Assembly: GCA_019245255.1 (NCBI GenBank)
Contig: JAFARV010000360.1
Span: forward strand, 1-10,123
Source: Acidobacteriaceae bacterium
Lineage (GTDB): Bacteria > Acidobacteriota > Terriglobia > Bryobacterales > Bryobacteraceae
Length of the DNA: 10,123 nt
Direction: 5' to 3'
Shown: in pieces, positions 1-5,481 of the stretch
Layout of the letters: each line of letters starts with the position of its first letter
How positions within the stretch are numbered: position 1 is the stretch's first letter
Notes under the pieces: generated by a model
Databases searched by the model: none
Seen by the model: the letters and a program-made list of their open reading frames with translations, nothing else
Told to the model about the DNA's origin: nothing
Made by a program: the position numbers and the translations under genes

Positions 1-766
1 CAAATATCTGAACATCGGCCTCGCGCACTGCGCTCTTAATTTCCGTTTCAGTGTACCGGCTGCTGTTGTCTCCACCATCGGAGATGATCAGCAGAGCCTT
101 GCGCGGATTGTGCGCCTTTTTCATCTCGTGCATCGCGAGGTAAACGCTGTCGAGAAGCGCCGTGCGTCCCCGCGATTGAGTGAAGGTCAGTGTGCTTTGG
201 ATGTTGTCCGTATCAGTCGTGAACGGCACAGACAGCTCCGGCCGGTCATTGAATTGAACCAGGAAGAACTCGTCCGACGGGTTTGCTGTCTTAAAGAACT
301 CGGCAGCCGCTTGGCGCGATTTCTGCAGCTTCGGGCCCATGCTCCCACTGGTGTCAAATACCAGTCCGATGGAAATTGGTGCGTCCTCGCTTGAAAACTG
401 CGAGATGTCCTGTTCTACCTTGTCTTCGTAAAGCCGGAAATGCTCCTTCTCCAGGCCCGTTACAAACCGGTTCAGCGGGTCAGTCACCGTGACATTAATC
501 AGGACCAGCGTCTTTTCCACCCGTAGGTCGACCGGACGGGAAAGTACGGCTGGTGCGGGTACTGTACTCTTGCGCGGTTGAATCGAAACCGGATCGCTCG
601 GCGGCATCGCTGCTGCCGCATCTGTCTTCGCGGAATCAGCAGCACCAACGATCGCACTCAGGCAGATGCCTGCGGCAAGCACTCGAACCGCCGCTCTAAA
701 CGGCACGACTCGCCATCGGAACCGGACGCCGAAGGGGGAACAGCTAGACAAAAGTCGCGTCCGCAT
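1..766 (-). CDS. VWA-domain secreted protein (VWFA-related acidobacterial type), C-terminus beyond window
   Basis: The frame is open from the ATG at 766 to the window edge: 255 residues visible, C-terminus missing. The N-terminus is Arg-rich, then has a hydrophobic stretch (about residues 25-43) ending near GAADSA, which fits a signal peptide or N-terminal anchor. After a Pro/Ala-rich linker comes a short beta-rich segment (about 80-125, with VTVTDPLNRFVTGL and FRLYEDK), then a VWA domain from about 131. The MIDAS metal site is visible: DTSGS at 138-142, Thr202 in RTALLD, and SDGGDN at 229-234. This order is characteristic of the 'VWFA-related acidobacterial domain' family, whose members are exported and of unknown, probably adhesive or protein-binding, function. 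An in-frame TGA two codons upstream fixes ATG 766 as the most upstream ATG. It has only a weak ribosome site, so the in-frame GTG codons downstream (residues 21 and 28) remain possible starts. Confidence 0.88.
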   Translation of the reverse strand, partial: MRTRLLSSCSPFGVRFRWRVVPFRAAVRVLAAGICLSAIVGAADSAKTDAAAAMPPSDPVSIQPRKSTVPAPAVLSRPVDLRVEKTLVLINVTVTDPLNRFVTGLEKEHFRLYEDKVEQDISQFSSEDAPISIGLVFDTSGSMGPKLQKSRQAAAEFFKTANPSDEFFLVQFNDRPELSVPFTTDTDNIQSTLTFTQSRGRTALLDSVYLAMHEMKKAHNPRKALLIISDGGDNSSRYTETEIKSAVREADVQIF

Positions 767-793
767 GCTTCAATCTGACGCTTTCTGCCTTAG

Positions 794-821
794 ATCATAG
801 CATCTGAATCGGCGCGTGAAA
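794..821 (-). promoter_or_regulatory. Candidate promoter of the VWA gene
   Basis: On the minus strand a TATGAT -10-like hexamer (794-799) is preceded by TGC, giving an extended -10 (TGnTATGAT). A weak -35-like TTTCAC (816-821) sits 16 nt upstream. Transcription would begin near 787, leaving a leader of about 21 nt before ATG 766. Called by eye from sigma-70 consensus; promoters in this phylum are poorly characterised. Confidence 0.38.
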
Positions 822-848
822 TGCACTACTTTCGGTAAATTTTTTCCC

Positions 849-872
849 TATCACCGCCTGGAAGAGGTGATA
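849..872. repeat. Perfect 7-bp inverted repeat TATCACC-n10-GGTGATA
   Basis: TATCACC (849-855) and GGTGATA (866-872) are exact reverse complements separated by 10 nt. The repeat lies about 30 nt upstream of the candidate -35 of the VWA gene, in the 164-nt gap between that gene and the sugar kinase. A T-run lies at its left side on the plus strand, which becomes an A-run in leftward transcription, so it does not fit an intrinsic terminator for the sugar kinase. It could be an operator. The rest of the gap holds the palindrome at 904-956 and the candidate promoter. Confidence 0.4.
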
Positions 873-903
873 TGAATGCAGGCGACCCGGGAGCGCAAAG
901 GAC

Positions 904-956
904 GCGGATGCGCGCCCAGAGTCACGGAAATCACCTCTGAATCCGCGCAGATCCGC
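904..956. repeat. Compound palindrome overlapping the 3' end of the sugar-kinase gene
   Basis: The outer arms are GCGGATGCGCG (904-914) and CGCGCAGATCCGC (944-956), which pair over 11 bp with a 2-nt bulge. Inside, CAGAG (917-921) pairs with CTCTG (935-939). The right part covers the last eight codons and the TGA (931-933) of the sugar-kinase gene. As RNA it would form a long GC-rich hairpin right at the end of that transcript. No U-tract follows on the minus strand, so it is not a standard intrinsic terminator. It may act as a 3' stabiliser or factor-dependent stop, or be a REP-like element that landed here. Confidence 0.5.
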
Positions 957-2013
957 CTTTAGCGAACGCGCGCACCTGATCCACCGTTGCCATGGTCGTG
1001 TCGCCCGGGAACGTGGTCAGCAGCGCTCCATGCGCCCAACCGAGATTGACCGCCTCCTGTTCCGGCTCGCCGGTAAGCAAGCCGTAAAAGAACCCTGCGG
1101 CATAGCCGTCGCCGCCGCCGACGCGATCATAGACGTCCAACTCCGCCGTAGGCGCCTGGAACGTTGACCCGTTGATCCAGGCGACTGCGCTCCAGCTGTG
1201 CCGGTTGGTTGAGTGCACCTCGCGCAGCGTGGTCGCCACAACCTTCACCTGTGGGTGCTTCTTCCGAACGTTGTCTATCATCGCAAAAAACGCGCTCGGA
1301 TCGAGCTTCGATTTCGCCGCAACCTCCGGACCGGGAATTCCCAGCCCCATTTGCAGGTCCTCTTCGTTACCGACCAGGACATCCACGTTCTTCACGATCC
1401 GCCCCAAAACCTCCACTGCCCGGTCATGTCCACCCTGTACCGCCCACAACTTCGCACGATAGTTCAGGTCAAATGACGTCACGGCGCCCGCATCCCTGGC
1501 CGCTTGCATCGCCTCCACCGCAAGCTCGGCCGTGGTCTCTGACAATGCCGCGAAAATTCCGCCGCTGTGGAACCAGCGCACACCATCCCCAAAAATTGCC
1601 TTCCAATTGAAGTCGCCCGGCTTCAACAGCGCCCCGGCTTCGTTGCACCGGTTGTAAAACACCACAGGCGGCCGCACGCCAAGACCGCGATCGCTATACA
1701 CAGTCGCCATATTCGGACCGTGCACGCCGTCGTGCTTGAAATGCTTGTAGAACGGGCGAACGCCCATTGCGCGGACACGCTCAGCTATCAAATCGCCTAT
1801 TGGGTAGTCGGCCATCGCACTTGCGACTCCAGTGTTCAGGCGGAAACAGTCCGACAAGTTCGCTGCCACGTTGAATTCACCGCCACTCACGTGGATCTGG
1901 CATTCTGTCGCTTTACGGAAGGGCACGATTCCGGGATCCAGACGGTGCACCAACGCCCCAAGCGACAGAAAATCGAGAGCGCCCCTTTCAGGGATGTTCA
2001 GACCGTATTTCAT
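931..2013 (-). CDS. PfkB-family sugar kinase, probably 2-keto-3-deoxygluconate kinase
   Basis: A 360-residue cytoplasmic ribokinase/PfkB-fold kinase. Visible motifs are GGEFNVA (44-50) in the sugar-binding N-terminal region, FDLNYR (181-186), GNEED (215-219), and the anion-hole and catalytic motif VGGGDGYAAGF (298-308). Asp302 there is the catalytic base. The family normally reads GAGD at this place; here it is GGGD. The overall pattern matches 2-dehydro-3-deoxygluconokinases, which phosphorylate KDG to KDPG with ATP in Entner-Doudoroff or uronate catabolism. Substrate cannot be proved from sequence, and 2-keto-gluconate or another keto-sugar is possible. The ATG at 2013 has a GGAGA ribosome site (2018-2022) four bases upstream. 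The gene lies 123 nt downstream of gnd on the same strand, with its own candidate promoter in the gap. The C-terminal SARIQR is encoded by the palindrome at 904-956, so the tail may be a recent addition. Confidence 0.85.
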   Translation of the reverse strand: MKYGLNIPERGALDFLSLGALVHRLDPGIVPFRKATECQIHVSGGEFNVAANLSDCFRLNTGVASAMADYPIGDLIAERVRAMGVRPFYKHFKHDGVHGPNMATVYSDRGLGVRPPVVFYNRCNEAGALLKPGDFNWKAIFGDGVRWFHSGGIFAALSETTAELAVEAMQAARDAGAVTSFDLNYRAKLWAVQGGHDRAVEVLGRIVKNVDVLVGNEEDLQMGLGIPGPEVAAKSKLDPSAFFAMIDNVRKKHPQVKVVATTLREVHSTNRHSWSAVAWINGSTFQAPTAELDVYDRVGGGDGYAAGFFYGLLTGEPEQEAVNLGWAHGALLTTFPGDTTMATVDQVRAFAKGGSARIQR

Positions 2014-2058
2014 GTTTTCTCCGAAGCTCGCTGTTAGTAGATCAGATGGGCCCGTCGA

Positions 2059-2085
2059 ATATTACCAGAACCGTCGACTCGCCAA
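2059..2085 (-). promoter_or_regulatory. Candidate promoter of the sugar-kinase gene
   Basis: On the minus strand TAATAT (2059-2064) is preceded by TGG, giving an extended -10 (TGnTAATAT). TTGGCG (2080-2085) sits 15 nt upstream as a -35 with a shortish spacer. The start would be near 2052, about 38 nt before ATG 2013. This suggests the kinase can be transcribed independently of gnd. Confidence 0.4.
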
Positions 2086-2136
2086 GTGGGACAAGGGGCT
2101 ACCCTGCAAGCAGCGCATACGCCTACTCATCGTCTC

Positions 2137-3597
2137 TTACGCGTTATATGAGCCCGACGACACCCGGCCGCCTCGTCCTGTCCAGTTCGTATGAAAGAAC
2201 TGCCCCCGCGGTTTGTCGACCCGCTCATAAGTGTGTGCCCCGAAGAAATCACGCTGCGCCTGTAGCAGGTTCGCCGGCAACCGCTGCGTACGATAGCCGT
2301 CGTAGAACGCGAGCGCCGTCGAAAATGCCGGGGTCGGAATGCCGAAGCCGATAGCATGAATGACCGCTTTGCGCCACGAATCGTGATATTCATTCAGAAC
2401 GCCGCTAAAGAAGTCATCCATCAAAAGGTTCGTCAGATGCGGATTCTTGTCATACGCTTCTTTGATCTTCCCCAGGAAACGGCTGCGAATGATGCACCCA
2501 CCGCGCCACATGAGCGCAATGCCCCCCATATTGAGATTCCAGCCCATCTCCTTACCCGCTTCCCGTAGCAACATGTAGCCTTGTGCGTACGAAATCATCT
2601 TTGAGCAGTACAACGCCCGGCGTACTTCTTCAACGAACACCTTGCGATCCTGCGAATCCGTTCTGTGCTTCGGCCCTTCGAGCACCTTCGCCGCTTGCAC
2701 ACGCTCTTCCTTCAACGCCGACAGGCACCGCGCAAATACTGCCTCACCGATCAGAGTCACCGGCATACCCGCATCCAGCGCGCTCGTAACCGTCCATTTA
2801 CCTGTGCCTTTCTGGCCGGCGGTGTCGAGGATCTTGTCGATCAATGGCTGGCCGTCATCGTCCTTCTTCGTGAAGATCTCCGCTGTAATTTCGATCAGAA
2901 AACTGTCTAGCTCGCCCTTATTCCAATCGGCAAAAACCCCGTGCAACTCTTCCGGCGTGAGCCCCAGCCCATCCTTTAACAACTGATACGCTTCGCAGAT
3001 CAGCTGCATATCGCCATACTCGATGCCGTTGTGAACCATCTTCACGAAATGGCCCGCGCCTTCTTCACCCACCCAATCGCAACACGGAGTGCCATCTTCC
3101 ACCTTGGCCGCGATCGCTTGAAAGATGTCCTTCACATGAGGCCATGCTTCCTTGTTTCCTCCGGGCATGATCGATGGGCCATGCCGTGCGCCCTCCTCGC
3201 CCCCCGATACGCCTGTCCCGATATACAGAACCCCTCGCTCGTTCAAGGCCTTCACGCGCCGGTTCGTATCCGGAAAATGCGAATTGCCTCCGTCGATGAT
3301 GATGTCGCCTTTGTCGAGATGAGGCAGCAGCTCTCCGATGGTCTGGTCCACAGCGTCGCCTGCTTTCACCATCAGCATGGCTCGCCGCGGCCGCTTCAGA
3401 TCACCTAGGAACTCTTCAATAGAGTGCGCCGCGACTACCTGGGTGCCCTTCGCTTCGTTTTTTGTGAAGTCATCCACCTTCGATACGGTTCTGTTGAACA
3501 CCGCGACCTTGTAGCCATGGTCATTCATGTTAAGGACCAGATTCTGACCCATAACCGCGAGGCCGATCAGTCCGATATCGCAATTACCTTGTTCCAT
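2137..3597 (-). CDS. gnd: 6-phosphogluconate dehydrogenase, decarboxylating (NADP+)
   Basis: Oxidative decarboxylation of 6-phosphogluconate to ribulose 5-phosphate with NADP+, in the cytoplasmic pentose phosphate pathway. The 486-residue product has the usual length of the long (GND1-type) homodimeric enzyme. Visible features are the Rossmann fingerprint GLIGLAVMG (9-17), FNRTVSK (34-40) where Asn-Arg-Thr reads the NADP 2'-phosphate, GGNSHFPDTNRR (103-114), and GVSGGEEGARHGPSIMPGG (129-147). The catalytic block is GHFVKMVHNGIEYGD (182-196) with Lys186, Asn190 and Glu193, and the C-terminal FGAHTYERVD carries His455, with Arg449 just before it. All catalytic residues are intact. I chose ATG 3597 because AGGAGA lies three bases upstream; a TTG at 3612 would add five residues but lies before that ribosome site. 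The C-terminus has a Gly/Ser-rich tail of about 14 residues beyond HTNW. Upstream is a REP-like palindrome (3614-3720). Confidence 0.97.
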   Translation of the reverse strand: MEQGNCDIGLIGLAVMGQNLVLNMNDHGYKVAVFNRTVSKVDDFTKNEAKGTQVVAAHSIEEFLGDLKRPRRAMLMVKAGDAVDQTIGELLPHLDKGDIIIDGGNSHFPDTNRRVKALNERGVLYIGTGVSGGEEGARHGPSIMPGGNKEAWPHVKDIFQAIAAKVEDGTPCCDWVGEEGAGHFVKMVHNGIEYGDMQLICEAYQLLKDGLGLTPEELHGVFADWNKGELDSFLIEITAEIFTKKDDDGQPLIDKILDTAGQKGTGKWTVTSALDAGMPVTLIGEAVFARCLSALKEERVQAAKVLEGPKHRTDSQDRKVFVEEVRRALYCSKMISYAQGYMLLREAGKEMGWNLNMGGIALMWRGGCIIRSRFLGKIKEAYDKNPHLTNLLMDDFFSGVLNEYHDSWRKAVIHAIGFGIPTPAFSTALAFYDGYRTQRLPANLLQAQRDFFGAHTYERVDKPRGQFFHTNWTGRGGRVSSGSYNA

Positions 3598-3600
3598 AAC

Positions 3601-3606
3601 TCTCCT
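3601..3606 (-). promoter_or_regulatory. Ribosome binding site deciding the gnd start
   Basis: AGGAGA on the minus strand is followed by GTT and the ATG at 3597. It favours this ATG over the in-frame TTG at 3612, which lies upstream of the site. Confidence 0.75.
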
Positions 3607-3613
3607 GTTCAAT

Positions 3614-3660
3614 GCGGGGGTCTGCCGGGGGTCTTTGCCGTGGGTTTTGCCGGGGGTCAG
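3614..3660. repeat. Degenerate tandem G-rich repeat, unit about GCCGGGGGTCTTT
   Basis: Four successive units on the plus strand read GCGGGGGTCT (3614-3623), GCCGGGGGTCTTT (3624-3636), GCCGTGGGTTTT (3637-3648) and GCCGGGGGTCAG (3649-3660). The fourth unit is the outer end of the inverted repeat at 3651-3720, and a similar reversed unit follows that palindrome near 3719-3729. The array begins 16 nt upstream of the gnd ATG and would be C-rich in the gnd leader RNA. Confidence 0.6.
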
Positions 3661-3720
3661 ACGGCCATTAAATCCTACCCGGACTATTCCCCATAGGATT
3701 TAATGTCCGTCTGACCCCCG
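3651..3720. repeat. Long inverted repeat (27-nt arms, REP/MITE-like palindrome)
   Basis: The left arm (3651-3677) and right arm (3694-3720) are reverse complements at 26 of 27 positions, the only mismatch being C3665 against T3706. The loop is 16 nt (3678-3693). The arms run from CGGGGGTCAGACGG at the foot to ATTAAATCCTA at the loop. The palindrome fills most of the 135-nt gap between the response-regulator stop and the gnd ATG. No T-run follows it on the minus strand, so it is not a simple terminator. GGGGTCAGAC-type palindromes are the sort of element mobilised by Y1 (REP-associated tyrosine) transposases. No transposase is present in the window, so that origin is inferred. Confidence 0.75.
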
Positions 3721-3732
3721 GTGCCCCCGTTC

Positions 3733-4200
3733 TCAATACGCCGTCGCTTCGAGCGTCGGTTTCGGTGGAAGACTCACCACCGAACCCCAAAACTCGAAGC
3801 AAACCCGGACGAAACGCAGAAACTCGTCCAGGTCGTCGGGCTTGCGGATGTAGCAGCTCGCGTGCAGTTCGTATGCTTCGCGGATCTCGGACGGATTCGC
3901 CGATCCCGAAACAACAACCACCGGAATCGCTACTAACTTGGGATTCGCTTTTAGTTCCACTAGCACCTGCAGACCCGACTTCTTGGGTAGGTGTAAGTCA
4001 AGAAAGATCAGGTCAGGGAACGGTTCCTGTGCATATTTCTTCTTCTCGCGCCGAAGATACTCGAGGGCCTCGTCCCCGTCCGGCAGCGATACCACCTGTT
4101 CGTGCAGCCCGGCCTCTCGCATAGCCTCCTTAACCAGGCGTGCCATTGCAGGATCGTTTTCGATCAACAGGATGTCGAGTTCGTTACGCTCACCGTCCAT
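3733..4200 (-). CDS. Single-domain response regulator (Rcp1/CheY-like receiver)
   Basis: A 155-residue cytoplasmic protein that is all receiver domain, with no DNA-binding output domain. It would act by phosphotransfer or protein contact with a histidine kinase not seen in this window. The phosphoacceptor is Asp68 in LIFLDLHLPKKSG. The switch residue is Ser98 in VVVVSGS, and the conserved lysine is Lys120 in YIRKP. The acidic pocket reads IENDPAM (13-19), while the related Rcp-type proteins usually read VEDNPAD, so the position of the second metal-binding aspartate is Asn15 with Asp16 next to it. The KKKYAQEPFPDLIFLD region and the length match the phytochrome-linked Rcp subfamily. The ATG at 4200 has no good ribosome site. 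The gene starts 49 nt after the cytidylate-kinase-like gene and may be co-transcribed with it. Its target is unknown. Confidence 0.9.
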   Translation of the reverse strand: MDGERNELDILLIENDPAMARLVKEAMREAGLHEQVVSLPDGDEALEYLRREKKKYAQEPFPDLIFLDLHLPKKSGLQVLVELKANPKLVAIPVVVVSGSANPSEIREAYELHASCYIRKPDDLDEFLRFVRVCFEFWGSVVSLPPKPTLEATAY

Positions 4201-4249
4201 TTAGTCGAGCTTAAACCATTCCGTCCCGGCAACCTCGCGCACTGCTTTT

Positions 4250-4897
4250 TCAGCTCGCCTTCTCACCCGTTTCCACGCGAGTTGAATTCAGAATGTTGAT
4301 CTCGTGCAGCACTAGCTCAACCACCGCTTCATCGCCGATAACCGAATTGATCATCATATGGTACAGGTCGCGAGTCGGCCAGTTCTTGTTGTAATAGCGC
4401 TTCACAAAGGTGGCGCGTTCCTGATCCACTCTTTGCACTAGATCGTCCGCGTCAGCCTCGCTAAACCCCTGCGCCCGTAAGCGCCGCATCTTTTCCGCGT
4501 GCGGTGCATACACGAACATGTGAAATGAGTCCGGCCGGTTCCGAAGAAACCAGGTCGATCCGCGGCCGACAATCACCGCATTGCCCTGTGCCGCGATGTC
4601 GAGAGCGATCTTCTCAAAGAGCTTCGACAGGTGTTCCGCATCCAGCATATCCACCGCTCCCGTGCCGAGCTGGTCTTCGTAGCTGCCCCGCATGAACGCT
4701 TTCATTAAGCGATAAAACGTAGGATCACACCGTTCCTCGCGCTGCTCCACGGCCGAGACGTCACACTTCAGTCTCTTCGCGATCTCGCAGGTGACAGCAT
4801 GATCCCACAGTCGCCACCCCAGCCGGTCAGCGAGCTTCTTCGCAATCGCGCCTCCGCCGGAACCGTATTCCCGCTCTATTGTGACGGTACGGATCAT
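4250..4897 (-). CDS. Cytidylate-kinase-like family protein
   Basis: A 215-residue cytoplasmic P-loop protein of the cytidylate-kinase-like family (Cytidylate_kin2 type), distinct from canonical Cmk. The N-terminal REYGSGGGAIAKKLAD (9-24) is the family's version of the nucleotide-binding loop. GNAVIVGRGSTWFLR (105-119) is the second hallmark block. An Arg-rich LID-like helix follows (KMRRLRAQGF, 136-145), with DQERATFVKRYY at 158-169. The true substrate of this family is not established, and nucleotide phosphorylation is inferred from the fold. Start ATG 4897 has a clear GGAGG (4902-4906) four bases upstream. It lies 105 nt downstream of the DoxX gene and 49 nt upstream of the receiver gene, so it could form a two-gene unit with the latter. 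The 105-nt gap upstream holds only a weak hairpin (ACGGTC 4950-4955 with GACCGT 4980-4985) and no convincing terminator. Confidence 0.88.
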   Translation of the reverse strand: MIRTVTIEREYGSGGGAIAKKLADRLGWRLWDHAVTCEIAKRLKCDVSAVEQREERCDPTFYRLMKAFMRGSYEDQLGTGAVDMLDAEHLSKLFEKIALDIAAQGNAVIVGRGSTWFLRNRPDSFHMFVYAPHAEKMRRLRAQGFSEADADDLVQRVDQERATFVKRYYNKNWPTRDLYHMMINSVIGDEAVVELVLHEINILNSTRVETGEKAS

Positions 4898-5002
4898 CTG
4901 GCCTCCGATGTGCCATTCTAATCCGAATCAAGCACTAGCAGCGCGGGAAACGGTCAAAAATCGGAACGGCAAGCGAAGCGACCGTGTCTTACGCAAACTC
5001 CC

Positions 5003-5389
5003 CTAACTCCCGACGCTCACCGGCCAGGGCTCCTCTACGCCTGCAAGCGCCAGCGCCGCCCCGAGCAGCGCCATGTTCTTGCTGAAATGAATCATCTCGT
5101 TCTGCGCATTCTGCGGATCAGCATTCCAAAAGTCATGCATCATGGCAGACACGACGCCCAGAAAGGTCGCAATCCCCAGTACTCCCAGCTTCGGTTTCCA
5201 GCCCAGAATCAAACTCAGGCCAGCGGCCGTCAGCAGCACACCGGACCCGAGAACGCCTACATCCGGCAGCGGCACCTTTTTGGCGTCCGCATACTGCGCC
5301 AGGGCTTCACGTTGCGTTATGTGATTAATCCCGTTGTACAGAAAAAAGCCGCCGAAGATCGCACGCCCGGCTAAGAACAACGCTTTCAT
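5003..5389 (-). CDS. DoxX-family integral membrane protein
   Basis: A 128-residue inner-membrane protein with about four hydrophobic helices (roughly residues 5-22, 44-63, 68-85 and 104-117), the usual size and topology of the DoxX family. The opening GRAIFGGFFLYNGINHIT is the characteristic first helix. MMHDFWN (83-89) and HFSKNMALLGAALAL (101-115) match the conserved third-loop and fourth-helix pattern. DoxX-like proteins are linked in some bacteria to redox or thiol stress, but most members have no known activity. Start ATG 5389 has AAGGAG at 5401-5406, a long 11 nt away; an ATG nearer that site opens only a four-codon frame whose TGA overlaps this start. The gene diverges from the GMC operon and heads the minus-strand block. 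Confidence 0.9.
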   Translation of the reverse strand: MKALFLAGRAIFGGFFLYNGINHITQREALAQYADAKKVPLPDVGVLGSGVLLTAAGLSLILGWKPKLGVLGIATFLGVVSAMMHDFWNADPQNAQNEMIHFSKNMALLGAALALAGVEEPWPVSVGS

Positions 5390-5481
5390 TGAGGGTCCAT
5401 CTCCTTCGTCGCATTGGATTTTGCCCCGCCAAAATAGTTACCCCATCCCGATTGCCATACAATTCATGGTGAACGACGCCA
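5390..5481. promoter_or_regulatory. Divergent intergenic promoter region (DoxX / GMC operon)
   Basis: This 92-nt gap must hold the promoters of both divergent units. Rightward, TACAAT (5458-5463) resembles a -10, with only a weak -35 (TAGTTA at 5435-5440). The resulting leader would be very short, so the true start may differ. Leftward, the AT-rich TAACTATTTT stretch (about 5432-5441) is the only -10-like sequence. GGTGA (5468-5472) is the likely ribosome site of the GMC gene. No strong operator-like palindrome is visible. Confidence 0.3.

Noticed and set aside
110..778. Plus-strand open frames of 94 and 66 codons at the left edge
   Set aside because: They are antisense to the VWA gene, whose minus-strand frame runs unbroken with a full MIDAS motif.
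838..872. Hairpin with adjacent T-run read as an intrinsic terminator
   Set aside because: The T-run precedes the stem on the plus strand and is an A-run after the stem on the minus strand, the direction in which the flanking genes are transcribed.
1567..2037. Plus-strand open frame of 156 codons across the sugar-kinase gene
   Set aside because: Antisense shadow of a PfkB gene with intact catalytic motifs; composition is not protein-like.
3651..3720. The long palindrome read as a rho-independent terminator of the receiver gene
   Set aside because: No U-tract follows the stem on the minus strand, and the arms are much longer than terminator stems, so a repetitive element is more likely.
4950..4985. 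ACGGTC...GACCGT inverted repeat after the DoxX gene as a terminator
   Set aside because: The stem is only 6 bp with a 24-nt loop and no following U-tract on the minus strand.
5389..5406. Four-codon upstream frame (ATG GAC CCT CAA TGA) overlapping the DoxX start as a coupled leader peptide
   Set aside because: The AAGGAG site abuts its ATG with no spacer, so it is unlikely to be translated.
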